Assembly (NCBI GenBank): GCA_903883645.1
Contig: CAISBR010000080.1
Span: 85,069 to 123,598, forward strand
Direction: 5' to 3'
Origin: an uncultured Myxococcales bacterium
Lineage (GTDB): Bacteria > Myxococcota_A > UBA9042
DNA: 38,530 bases
A program made the position numbers and the translations under genes. The notes under the pieces were generated by a model. That model was not told the origin of the DNA. It made no database searches and worked only from the letters and a program-made list of their open reading frames with translations. Positions 1 through 8,003 of the stretch are shown here, piece after piece (within the stretch, counting starts at the first letter, position 1; the number at the start of each line of letters is the position of its first letter).

Positions 1-183
1 CGCGCCCGCGCCATCGCCAAGGTCTTCGCCACCCAAGTCAAATAGGCTTGCTTGGTCCGCAGTTGCGTCGCCTTTGCCGGCATTCGGCGCCGCAGTGGGG
101 TCTGAGCTACAAGCCGCATTCAGCACAACCAGCAGCGCCGCCAGGGCAAAGGGACAACGGACAACGCGTTTCGACAAGGCCAT
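1..183 (-). CDS. Lipoprotein, 5' part only (runs off left edge)
   Basis: Reading leftward from an ATG at 183-181, 61 codons stay open to the window edge. The product begins MALSKRVVRC, continues with a hydrophobic stretch (about residues 11-24), and reaches Cys25 in the context LNAAC. A Ser/Asp/Ala/Gly-rich low-complexity linker follows, as in the other lipoproteins of this window. This is the layout of a lipoprotein signal peptide, although Asn at -3 of the cleavage site departs from the usual lipobox. The rest of the protein lies outside, so no function can be given. It is divergent from the OmpA-domain gene at 372, with 188 bp between them in which I see no clear promoter. A rightward reading of 1-45 (14 codons then a stop) is also open but has no features. 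Confidence 0.6.
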   Translation of the reverse strand, partial: MALSKRVVRCPFALAALLVVLNAACSSDPTAAPNAGKGDATADQASLFDLGGEDLGDGAGA

Positions 184-371
184 TGCGACACCGGGCCGCC
201 AAAGAGCGGCCATTCGCCATTGTACGCAACCCACGCCGGCCTTGCTACCCGCGCGAGCACGCGGCGACGCTGTGGCAAAGGCCTTGCAGATTGCGGTGGC
301 CGTGGGTTGCAGTCGCTTGGCGGCAGCGCTACGGTGTGGCTACGCGGCCGACGGCGCGATCAGGGAAGCCG

Positions 372-1439
372 ATGAATCAGAACAAAAGTGGGTTGTGGGC
401 GAGCGCAGTGGTGGCGGCGCTGGTGGCTACGGCGGCCACGGTTGCGCCCGCTGCCGCGCAAGTATCCGGCGACGACTTGGGATTCTCGCTGATCAGCAAG
501 GTGCGGATCTCGCAAGGTAAGCCGATGCTGATCTTCCACCCGCAGGTGGCGGTGGCGGCGCTGACCGCGACGTGCAAGCGCTCTGACGGGCAGACGATTG
601 CGATCCCTGTGGGTCCCATTCGCGCCGGCGGCGAGAAACGCGTGGCCGTGCCGCAGGGCAAGGGCGTGTTCAAGTACCAGTGCGTGCTGGCCGGCAAGGC
701 TGGCGGTATCGCGTTCAAAGACTTCGGCCTCGACTTCGAAGTTCTGGTGGGCGAAATCCCCAAGATCAGCATGACGGCCGACGATGTCGACGAGGGTAAA
801 CGGCAACTTACTGTAAAGATGAGTGAACCGGCGGGCAAGGTCGAACTCGATATTCTGGGCGACGACGGCGTGCCGATCGACAATGTCGTGCAGAAATTTA
901 GTGGCGAAGCGCCGGGCACGCCGCTGGTGCTGCACTGGACCCAGAAAGATAGTCAGGTGATGGGCCGCTTTGCCCTGCGCACCTACGATCCGGCGGGCTA
1001 CTACTCGGGGATCGAGTCGGTGACTTTTGTCGATATTCCTCATGAAGACGTGGTGTTCGAGTCCGGCAAGTGGGATGTCCTGGCCAGCGAAGAAAAGAAA
1101 CTAGAGGCCCCCCTGGCGCGTATCGCCGACGAGCTGAAGAAAGTGCAAGGCGTACTGCAGGTTAACTTGTACATTGGCGGCTATACCGACACGGTGGGCA
1201 AGGGCGACGACAACGATGCCCTGTCGCACAAGCGCGCCGTGTCGATCGCCAACTGGTACGCCAAGAAGGGGTTGCAAACGTCGATTATGGCTCAAGGTTT
1301 TGGCGAGCGCGTCCTCAAGGTGCCCACGCCCGACAATACCGACGAGATTCACAATCGCCGCGCGTCGTATGTGCTCGCTACCCAGCCGCCCCCGGCGTCG
1401 CGCGGCTTTCCAACGCGCAACTGGCACCGCGTCAAGTGA
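372..1439 (+). CDS. OmpA-family protein, secreted, peptidoglycan-binding C-terminus
   Basis: A 355-residue exported protein. Residues 1-29 form a signal peptide (basic start MNQNK, Ala/Val-rich core, cleavage near AAAQ). The middle region (about 30-230) is unrecognised and probably beta-rich. From about residue 235 to the end lies an OmpA/MotB-type domain: an initial VVFESG strand, the motif GYTDTVG near residue 270, then ALSHKRA and a late NRR. These match the helix and Arg/Asp positions that bind diaminopimelate in OmpA domains. There is no N-terminal barrel, so it is more likely a periplasmic tether than a porin. The reading frame extends upstream of 372 without a stop, but that part lacks a signal peptide. 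ATG 372 has a GGGAAG-like ribosome site. Its stop overlaps the GTG start of the next gene, implying a shared transcript. Confidence 0.85.
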   Translation: MNQNKSGLWASAVVAALVATAATVAPAAAQVSGDDLGFSLISKVRISQGKPMLIFHPQVAVAALTATCKRSDGQTIAIPVGPIRAGGEKRVAVPQGKGVFKYQCVLAGKAGGIAFKDFGLDFEVLVGEIPKISMTADDVDEGKRQLTVKMSEPAGKVELDILGDDGVPIDNVVQKFSGEAPGTPLVLHWTQKDSQVMGRFALRTYDPAGYYSGIESVTFVDIPHEDVVFESGKWDVLASEEKKLEAPLARIADELKKVQGVLQVNLYIGGYTDTVGKGDDNDALSHKRAVSIANWYAKKGLQTSIMAQGFGERVLKVPTPDNTDEIHNRRASYVLATQPPPASRGFPTRNWHRVK

Positions 1440-3049
1440 GCCAACGCCTGCCCACCATTGACAGCATTCGTGTTACAGATCAGGCAATTACACCAGATCT
1501 AGCGCTGCAGATTGCCCGGCAGCCGGCGACGCGAGTTCTGCTTGCCGAGACGGCCCTGCCGGGTGCGCTGGGTCGCGCGATCGGGCACCTGCAGCAGGCC
1601 GGTGTGGGCGGCGAGCGCTGGGTGGTGCAGACGCGGCGCACAGGTGAGCGGCTGGCGGTGCTCGCGCAAGTGGGTGTTCAGCATGTGGAATGGACGGTGT
1701 CGGCGCCCGTGCCGAGCCACCCAGGATTTGCCGCCCTGCGCGAAGCGCTGGATGCCGCGGCGGCTCTGCCCGTAACGGTCAGTCTGCGGTGGCCCGTGAC
1801 GGGTAGTAACTGCCGACAGCTAGAAGAGTTAATCTATTGGTGGCAGCAACCCCACCCGGCTCTGCGCGCGATTGTGCTAGAGCCCGAGCTGGCTAGCGAC
1901 CCGCCACTGCTCAGCGAGGTTGAGACGGCGTGGCCGCAATTGCCCAGTAGCGATGCCCCTTTGCTGGTTCGGTCGCAGCGCTGGCCCGCTTGTCTGCACG
2001 CGCCGGCCCACGCCATGGAACCCGCGTCGCAGCGGCAACTGGCTGCCGATGCCCCGCAAGTACTTGAGGTGTGTACACAGTGCAGCCTACAGGCCTTGAA
2101 AGCATGTGCCGGCATGCCCAAGGCGCTGGCGAACGTGTTGCCGCACGGTTGGCCGGGCCTGCGCGATCACCGCGACCAACCCAGCCAGCATACGCCACAG
2201 CAACGGGGCGGTTCGGTCCATTTTTCGCCCGATTGTGCCGAGGTGCGCGGCTTGCGGGCCGGGCTGCGCCAAGCGTGGCGACTGCGGCTGCCGCTCGCTG
2301 CGGCCCCCGATTTTGTGGCGGCGGCCCAAGCCGATGGCTGGAATGTCGCGTTGTCGCGCGAGCCCGTGCACTTTAGGGTGGGTGGCCACGCCGATCTGGG
2401 TGCCGACCACAACATCGAGCACCTGGCCATGGTGGGGCGCGATACCGAGTTGCTGCAATGGCTGCTCGCCGACGAGCGCGCCCTGCTCGACCCGCCCGCA
2501 CTGGCAGAGCCCACCGATCTGGCCGCCCAGCTTGAGCGGCATCGCCGCTTGGGTCGCGCCTACGGCTTTCCTCCATGCTGCATCGAGGCGTTTTGCGATG
2601 CCTTTGTCGAGACGCTGATCGACCCGCAAGTGAGTGATAACGCCTGGTTCTTGTGGCGCGCGTCGCAGCGTACGCAGCACTTTGAGCCGCGCCTGGCGGT
2701 CTTGAACGCCCTGCTCGGCCAGCCCTGTGAGTCGCCACTGCGGCATCTGCCTTGTCGCTTTGATTGCGCGGCCTCGCTCGCCCTGGCCGACCAACTCGGC
2801 GGCGGCACGGCGATGGTGGCGCGACCGGCCCTGGTGTGGCGCGACGGCACGTTTGCTTGGCTCGATGGTCGCTGGGATGCCAAAGCGCAGGCCGTGGTCG
2901 ACATAGGCAACGCGGAGCCCGTGGGGCTGACGGCAGACAGCGATGCGCTATGGCACGAGGTGCTCGCCGCAGTGGCAACCTGCAAGCAGTGGCCGCCCGC
3001 GACAAGCGAGCGGAGCGATCCCTTTCCGCTGCTTTTGCCGTTTCACTAG
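1436..3049 (+). CDS. Radical-SAM-like protein lacking the CX3CX2C motif, with a GFPPCC domain
   Basis: A 537-residue protein starting at a GTG that overlaps the stop of the OmpA-domain gene. Residues 1-200 follow the pattern of a radical SAM barrel: a strand near VRVTD/VLLAE, then a segment in which the Gly-Val after LAVLAQ is followed by VEWTVSAP. The CX3CX2C motif that would hold the catalytic cluster is absent. At C213, C216 and C224 there is a CX2CX7C cluster like the auxiliary C-terminal clusters of radical SAM proteins. Around residues 375-390 comes YGFPPCCIEAF, resembling the paired-Cys GYPxCC motif of DUF483-type proteins. There is no signal peptide, so it is probably cytoplasmic. The fold assignment is inference from pattern; the missing motif and the Cys clusters are directly visible. 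Function unknown. Confidence 0.6.
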   Translation: MSQRLPTIDSIRVTDQAITPDLALQIARQPATRVLLAETALPGALGRAIGHLQQAGVGGERWVVQTRRTGERLAVLAQVGVQHVEWTVSAPVPSHPGFAALREALDAAAALPVTVSLRWPVTGSNCRQLEELIYWWQQPHPALRAIVLEPELASDPPLLSEVETAWPQLPSSDAPLLVRSQRWPACLHAPAHAMEPASQRQLAADAPQVLEVCTQCSLQALKACAGMPKALANVLPHGWPGLRDHRDQPSQHTPQQRGGSVHFSPDCAEVRGLRAGLRQAWRLRLPLAAAPDFVAAAQADGWNVALSREPVHFRVGGHADLGADHNIEHLAMVGRDTELLQWLLADERALLDPPALAEPTDLAAQLERHRRLGRAYGFPPCCIEAFCDAFVETLIDPQVSDNAWFLWRASQRTQHFEPRLAVLNALLGQPCESPLRHLPCRFDCAASLALADQLGGGTAMVARPALVWRDGTFAWLDGRWDAKAQAVVDIGNAEPVGLTADSDALWHEVLAAVATCKQWPPATSERSDPFPLLLPFH

Positions 3050-3184
3050 CCATTTTCGCGTTATACGTCGCGCTCGCAGCTTGAAAACCCGCCACTGCAC
3101 GAACCGTGGTAGACAGCAGCGCTTGCCGCGGCTAGTTTTGACACTTCTGCGCCCACTCGGGCCTGCCAACTTTGGGGCACCGCC

Positions 3185-5071
3185 ATGAAAACCCAAGCAG
3201 TTACCCCTGATCTGACGGTCAAGCTGGTCCAAGCGGTCGCTAGCCACGCGCTGCTCCGCAGTGTCGACGCGCGCACAATCTCCGACATCATTGGCCAGAG
3301 CGTGCTTGCGCAATATGCCGAAGGGGAAGCGATTTGGCTGCAGGGCGACCGCGCCGACGCGTGGTGCGTGCTGCTGCGCGGGCAGGTTGCGGTGCGCGTG
3401 CAACCCCAGGGGCTCGACGAGCAGTTTGATGTGGATCGGCACGGCCCGGTCGAATTGGTGGGTGATCTAGAGGTGTTGCTGGGTCAGCCGCGGCGTTTCG
3501 CGTTGGTGGCACTCGAGCAGGTGCTATTGCTCAAGGCGCCGCCGGCCCAGTTGATGGAGCTGTTTCAGCGCGCGCCGGCGTTCGCAGTGGCGCTCAACCA
3601 GCTGTATGCCCAGAAGTACCTTACCGAATCGCGCAAGGTGCCCCTGCCCTACTACGACCTGTCGCAGGCGCCGCCACCGCCCGAAGTCGTCAACCTGTTG
3701 CCCGCGCAATTCATTGAACGTCAACGGCTTTTGCCGGTCGCATCCCAGGGCAATCGGCTGGTGCTGGGCTTTGTCGACGACCTGACCGCACACTCGGTGA
3801 TGGCTGCGCGGCAATTCCTGCCTGGTTTCGAGATGATTCCGGTGCGCATCGATGCTGCGGCCTACCACGACATCCTGCAAACCATGGTGGGCCGCTCCGA
3901 AAAGGGCGACGGCCGCGAGGACTTGTCGCGCTCGAGCAGCAAGATCGAGGCGGTGTCGGTCAGTGGCAGCGCCATTGCCGCGGCCAAGGTGCTGTCGGCG
4001 CCACGGCTCGACCCGCTGCTCAAGCGCATGGTGGCCGAAGGTGCGTCGGACTTGCACATGTCGGGCAACCACCGCCCAAGGTGGCGTATCGACGGCGAAA
4101 TGCGCGAAATCGCCGACGCCAAGGTCCTGGGCGAAACGCAGGTATGGGACATCCTTGAGTCGGCGCTGCCAGAGCGCAACAAGGCGGAATTCTTAGCAGA
4201 TAGCGACACAGACTTTGCCTACAACCTGCCCGATGTCGCGCGCTTCCGCGTCAACGTGTTCCGCGATCACAACGGCATTTGCGCAGTGCTGCGGGTGATT
4301 CCGTCGAAGATTCTGACCTTGGAGCAGCTAGGCTTGCCCGAGGGCGTGCGGCGTATGTGCGATAATCCCAAGGGTTTGGTGCTGGTTACGGGCCCTACGG
4401 GCTCGGGCAAGTCGACCACACTGGCGGCGATGATCGACTACATCAACCGCAACCGCCGCAGCCATGTCATCACGCTCGAAGACCCCATCGAATTTGTCCA
4501 CAAGTCGAACAAAAGTCTGGTCAATCAGCGCGAGGTGGGGCCGCACACCCTCAGTTTTGGCCGCGCACTGCGGGCGGCGCTGCGCGAAGACCCCGATATC
4601 GTGCTCGTGGGCGAAATGCGCGACCGCGAGACAATTTCGCTGGCGCTCGAGACGGCCAACACGGGCCACTTGGTGTTCGGCACGCTGCACACCTCGACCG
4701 CCATCTCGACGGTGGACCGTATCATCGATGTGTTTCCGCCCGAGCAGCAGTCGCAAGTGCGCACCGTAGTTGCCGAAGTTATCAAGGGCGTGGTGTCGCA
4801 GACGCTGCTTAAGCGCAAGGGCGGCGGTCGCATCGCGGCACTTGAGGTCCTCATCGGCTCGCACGCGGTCAGCAACCTCATCCGCGAGGGCAAGAACCAC
4901 CAGATTTTCAATATCATGCTGACCGCAAAGCAGGCGGGCAACATGCTGCTGAACGATCAGCTCGAGCAGCTGGTGCGCGACGGCAAGGTCGACTTTGAAG
5001 AGGCGCTGATGAAGGCGCTCGACAAGCCTGAGCTGGCCAAGCGCTTCGGCAAGGAGTACTACGAGAAATGA
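3185..5071 (+). CDS. PilT/GspE-type ATPase with N-terminal cyclic-nucleotide-binding-like domain
   Basis: A 628-residue type IV pilus/type II secretion ATPase. Residues about 32-138 resemble a cyclic-nucleotide-binding domain (EGEAIWLQGDRADAWCVLLRGQV). The phosphate-binding segment is altered: VGDLEVLLGQPRR stands where a GE...RSA pattern is usual. Residues about 165-235 match the second half of the GspE N-terminal domain. From about residue 270 it is a PilT-like motor: SDLHMSG, Walker A GPTGSGKST (403-411), DPDIVLVGEMRD (from 469), and the His box GHLVFGTLHT. The PilT-like C-terminal half suggests a retraction-type motor. Classical PilT is about 350 residues and lacks both added domains. Overlaps the next gene by 4 bp (ATGA). 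No pilin or platform gene is in the window, so the partner machine is unknown. Confidence 0.88.
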   Translation: MKTQAVTPDLTVKLVQAVASHALLRSVDARTISDIIGQSVLAQYAEGEAIWLQGDRADAWCVLLRGQVAVRVQPQGLDEQFDVDRHGPVELVGDLEVLLGQPRRFALVALEQVLLLKAPPAQLMELFQRAPAFAVALNQLYAQKYLTESRKVPLPYYDLSQAPPPPEVVNLLPAQFIERQRLLPVASQGNRLVLGFVDDLTAHSVMAARQFLPGFEMIPVRIDAAAYHDILQTMVGRSEKGDGREDLSRSSSKIEAVSVSGSAIAAAKVLSAPRLDPLLKRMVAEGASDLHMSGNHRPRWRIDGEMREIADAKVLGETQVWDILESALPERNKAEFLADSDTDFAYNLPDVARFRVNVFRDHNGICAVLRVIPSKILTLEQLGLPEGVRRMCDNPKGLVLVTGPTGSGKSTTLAAMIDYINRNRRSHVITLEDPIEFVHKSNKSLVNQREVGPHTLSFGRALRAALREDPDIVLVGEMRDRETISLALETANTGHLVFGTLHTSTAISTVDRIIDVFPPEQQSQVRTVVAEVIKGVVSQTLLKRKGGGRIAALEVLIGSHAVSNLIREGKNHQIFNIMLTAKQAGNMLLNDQLEQLVRDGKVDFEEALMKALDKPELAKRFGKEYYEK

Positions 5072-6099
5072 TGTTTCGTTCCGCCAGTTTGGCGCTGTGG
5101 GCACTTCTGCTCGCCCTGGTGGCCAGCACGGCTCAGGCGAGCGAGGTCGACGCGTGGGTGCACCGCCAAGGCACTAAGACTCTAAAGGAATTGGTGCAAG
5201 CCGAGCTAACTGCGGCCAAGAAGAAGAACCTGCAGGGCGTTATCTTGATGTTCACGGCCGACTGGTGCTCGCCGTGCAAGGCCATCAAAGAGTTCGTGCA
5301 CGGCTCGGCGGTGGTGCGTAAAGCCTTGAGCAAAGGGCGACTTTTGTATGTCGACGTGGATGAATGGCGCGGCCCGGCGCAGGCGCTGATTCCGGGCAAC
5401 GACGTGAGCAAGCTGCCTACCATGATCCGCGTCGGGCCAAATTTCGAAGTAGTTCAAACCTGTTATGGCAGCGAGATGGGGCTACTGCACGAAGACGCCC
5501 TGGCGCACAACTTTGCTCGCCTGCTCGAGGGCAAGCCGCTCGACAAGCCGTTTTATGCCGACAAGCCCGAGCAAGAGCGCGAGTTCATCCTCAAGCAGAG
5601 CGAGGCGCAAACGGCGAAAACCAAAGGAACGCCAGTGCTTTCGGTCGAGACCAAGGGCAAGCCGGCCGAGCGCAAGCTTACGCTGACGATTCGCAATAAC
5701 GACGGGCCGCGGCGCTGGTTTCTAGTGCCGGCGCGCCTAGATACGCCCCTGCAAGACAAGCCGAGTGTGCGCGCGGTGTGGAAGCTGAAGTGGAGCGAGC
5801 ACGTGCGCGCCGACTACCTGCGACTGCAAGGAACACCCGAATTTTACGCGATTCCTGTGGCCGGCTACGGCTCGGTGGTGCTGAACGACCTGGCGCTGGC
5901 GGGCACGGCCAAAGACGGCAAGCTGTGGATCTGGGAGCTCGATGCGCTGAAGATCGACGGCCAGGAGCAGCAGTTCCAGATGAAGCTGCCGTACGAGCTA
6001 AAGATTGCCCACTTTGATCAGACGGCGATTGAGAGCCAGAGCGGGCCGGGCAAGGTCGAGCTGCGGGTGCGCAATCGCTATTCGGTGCCACTCAAGTAG
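5068..6099 (+). CDS. Secreted thioredoxin-fold protein
   Basis: A 343-residue protein translationally coupled to the ATPase gene (ATGA overlap at 5068). Residues 1-25 are a signal peptide ending near AQASE. Residues about 40-150 form a thioredoxin domain with the redox motif W66-C67-S-P-C70 after LMFTAD, and a likely cis-proline in KLPT. These predict thiol-disulfide exchange in the periplasm or at the surface. The C-terminal half (about 185-343) contains a beta-rich region (KLTLTIRNNDGPRRW) that I cannot assign. It is larger than a plain thioredoxin, so it may reduce or oxidise specific partners. Pairing with a pilus-type motor suggests folding of an extracytoplasmic component, but that is inference. 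Confidence 0.82.
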   Translation: MMFRSASLALWALLLALVASTAQASEVDAWVHRQGTKTLKELVQAELTAAKKKNLQGVILMFTADWCSPCKAIKEFVHGSAVVRKALSKGRLLYVDVDEWRGPAQALIPGNDVSKLPTMIRVGPNFEVVQTCYGSEMGLLHEDALAHNFARLLEGKPLDKPFYADKPEQEREFILKQSEAQTAKTKGTPVLSVETKGKPAERKLTLTIRNNDGPRRWFLVPARLDTPLQDKPSVRAVWKLKWSEHVRADYLRLQGTPEFYAIPVAGYGSVVLNDLALAGTAKDGKLWIWELDALKIDGQEQQFQMKLPYELKIAHFDQTAIESQSGPGKVELRVRNRYSVPLK

Positions 6100-6105
6100 G
6101 CGAAG

Positions 6106-6384
6106 TTACGCCACTTGCTCGGCGCTAAGGTCCTTGGGCGAGCAGGTGACCAGCACGTCGGGGTCGTAGTCGGCATCCACCGTTTCCGCGCGGACTTTGA
6201 CATCATGGTGGTAGACCCTACAGGGCTTGCCACGCAGGGCGAGGTCGAGTGTAACGACCATGTTTCGCCAGACCTCGACGTGCCGCCGGGCCGTGCCAAC
6301 CATCGCAAAGGTCTCGCCGCGAAAATACCCATGGCGCTAGGGCTGCTCGGCCGCCTACGCCAAGTATTCTGCGGCGGTCACCAT
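6106..6384 (-). pseudogene. Uma2-family (DUF820) nuclease-like gene remnant with two nonsense codons
   Basis: Reading leftward from ATG 6384, one frame gives 92 sense or interrupted codons before a TAA at 6108-6106. Two in-frame TAG codons fall at 6357-6355 (codon 10) and 6339-6337 (codon 16). The flanking residues are AEYLA*AAEQP*RHGYFRGE. Intact Uma2 proteins typically have Trp after YLA and Glu before RH, so each stop is one substitution from the expected TGG and GAG. Downstream, FAMVGTARRH, LRGKPCRVY, VKVRAE and YDPDVLVTC follow the Uma2 pattern closely. The product stops where intact members (about 180-190 residues) have the catalytic second half, so the gene is also truncated. It lies 7 bp beyond the end of gcvH on the same strand and 6 bp from the convergent thioredoxin-fold gene. 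Uma2 proteins have a PD-(D/E)XK-like fold and are often mobile or expanded in genomes. Confidence 0.75.
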
Positions 6385-6391
6385 GCGGGTA

Positions 6392-6775
6392 TTATTCGCC
6401 AATATGGGCGGAGTACGCAGCGGCGTCCATCAGCGCCTCGAATTCACCCGAGCTTTCGGGCTGAATCCGCACCATCCAGCCGGCACCGTAGGCGTCGTCG
6501 TTTACGGCTTCGGGGGCCACGTCGAGTCCGTCGTTCTTCTCGACGACCACACCGCCGATCGGGGCATACAACTCGCTGACACTTTTGGTGCTTTCGACGG
6601 TACCGAAGCGGCCGCCGGCGCTGATGCGGGTGCCGACAGCGGGCAATTCGACGTAGACGATGCCGCCCAAGGCCTCTTGCGCGTGGTCGGTGACGCCGAC
6701 GCTGTAGGTGCCGTCACCTTCGTCGCGGGCCCACTCGTGGTCGTTGGTATAGCGGAGATTGGCGAGAACGCTCAT
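6392..6775 (-). CDS. gcvH: Glycine cleavage system H protein
   Basis: A 127-residue lipoyl carrier of the glycine cleavage complex, which shuttles the aminomethyl group from the P protein to the T protein in the cytoplasm. The length is normal for the family. The start MSVLANLRYTNDHEWA and the lipoyl-attachment segment FGTVESTKSVSELYAP, with its Lys, are canonical. A good ribosome site (GAGGAAATC before the ATG) lies in the 28-bp gap after gcvT, supporting the start and cotranscription. No gcvP or lipoate ligase gene is in the window, so the P and L proteins must be encoded elsewhere. Confidence 0.96.
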   Translation of the reverse strand: MSVLANLRYTNDHEWARDEGDGTYSVGVTDHAQEALGGIVYVELPAVGTRISAGGRFGTVESTKSVSELYAPIGGVVVEKNDGLDVAPEAVNDDAYGAGWMVRIQPESSGEFEALMDAAAYSAHIGE

Positions 6776-6803
6776 GATTTCCTCGAAAAGAATGAAGTTA
6801 AGC

Positions 6804-7916
6804 CTACGCCTTGGCCGAGCCGGGCGTCACGAACGGATAGGGTACGACCACGGCCTTCTTGGCCTGGCCGCGAATATCGATGGCGAGCTCGGTGCCGACC
6901 ACTGCCAGGTCGGGGCGAACAAAGGCCAATGCAATCGGCTTCTTCGCCGTGGGCGAGTGCGTACCGCTGGTCACTTTGCCCACGACCTCAGTGCCCTGTA
7001 GCACAGCGTAATCCGTACGGGGCACACCGCGGTCGAGCAGCTCGAGCCCCACCAGCTTCTTGGGCAGCCCAGCAGCCTGGCGGCGCTTGAGGCCCTCGCT
7101 ACCAATGAAACCATTGGGCTTCTTTAGCTTGATAGCCCAGCCAACCCGCGCCTCAAGGCCGGTGGTCTGGTCGTCGAGCTCGTGGCCGTACAGTGGGTAG
7201 CCCATCTCGAGCCGCAGCGTGTCGCGCGCGCCCAAACCAATCGGCATCACACCCAAATCACCGCCAGCCGCCATCAATTCGTTCCAAAACGGCGTCGCCA
7301 GCTCGGGCGGAATAAAGATCTCAAACCCGGCCTCGCCCGTGTAACCCGTGGTGGCCACGAGCAGATTGGCGCCCTTCCAGTCGTGCACGCGGATGAAGTT
7401 GCGCGGCAGGCCAATGGCATCGCCCGGCGCCACGCGCGCCAAAAGCTTACTCGCATTGGGGCCTTGCACGGCGATCTGCGCAAAGTCATTCGACCTGTTG
7501 TGAATCCGCTCGGGATGCAGTGCCACCGCCTGGATGTGCGCGAAATCTTTGTCGGCATTCGATGCATTGACGCATAGCAAGAACCGCTCGCGGCCCAGGC
7601 GATACACGTACAAGTCGTCGACTGCGCAGCCATCTTCGTGGCACAGCACCGCGTAGCAGGCGTCGCCGTCGTTCAACACGCTCACGTCGTTGCTGACCAG
7701 TCGATTGACCTCGGCCTCGGCATCCGGCCCTTCTACAATGATTTCGCCCATGTGACTGACGTCGAACAGACCGACCGCCGTACGCGTCGCCTCGTGCTCG
7801 ACCACCAGCCCCTTGCCCTGGTACTGCACAGGCATTTCCCAGCCGGCAAAGGCAACCATCTGGCCACCCGCGGCAACATGGGCATCAAAAAGGGGCGTGC
7901 GCATCAGCTCGCTCAT
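6804..7916 (-). CDS. gcvT: Glycine cleavage system T protein (aminomethyltransferase)
   Basis: A 370-residue enzyme that transfers the methylene carbon from the aminomethyl-lipoyl H protein to tetrahydrofolate, releasing ammonia and forming 5,10-methylene-THF. Typical GcvT signatures are present: RTPLFDAHVAAGGQMVAFAGWEMPVQY near the N-terminus, GLFDVSHMGEI, a Tyr-Thr-Gly-Glu-rich segment (TTGYTGEAGFEIF), and ARDTLRLEMGYPLYGHE. The frame is open 12 codons further upstream. ATG 7916 is preferred because AAGGAA lies just before it and homologous sequence begins here. It sits between folD (87 bp upstream) and gcvH (28 bp downstream), so its product methylene-THF could pass directly to FolD. Confidence 0.96.
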   Translation of the reverse strand: MSELMRTPLFDAHVAAGGQMVAFAGWEMPVQYQGKGLVVEHEATRTAVGLFDVSHMGEIIVEGPDAEAEVNRLVSNDVSVLNDGDACYAVLCHEDGCAVDDLYVYRLGRERFLLCVNASNADKDFAHIQAVALHPERIHNRSNDFAQIAVQGPNASKLLARVAPGDAIGLPRNFIRVHDWKGANLLVATTGYTGEAGFEIFIPPELATPFWNELMAAGGDLGVMPIGLGARDTLRLEMGYPLYGHELDDQTTGLEARVGWAIKLKKPNGFIGSEGLKRRQAAGLPKKLVGLELLDRGVPRTDYAVLQGTEVVGKVTSGTHSPTAKKPIALAFVRPDLAVVGTELAIDIRGQAKKAVVVPYPFVTPGSAKA

Positions 7917-8003
7917 GGGAATTCCTTGGCCGCTGTACCACGGCACTGGCATAGGGGTGTCGCAGGGTTGCCGAGCGATGTCAATTCGCCCACGGCGGAT
8001 CGG

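Noticed and set aside
3138..3166. Promoter from a perfect TTGACA at 3138 before the ATPase gene
   Set aside because: No acceptable -10 hexamer lies 16-19 bp downstream; the region there is GC-rich.
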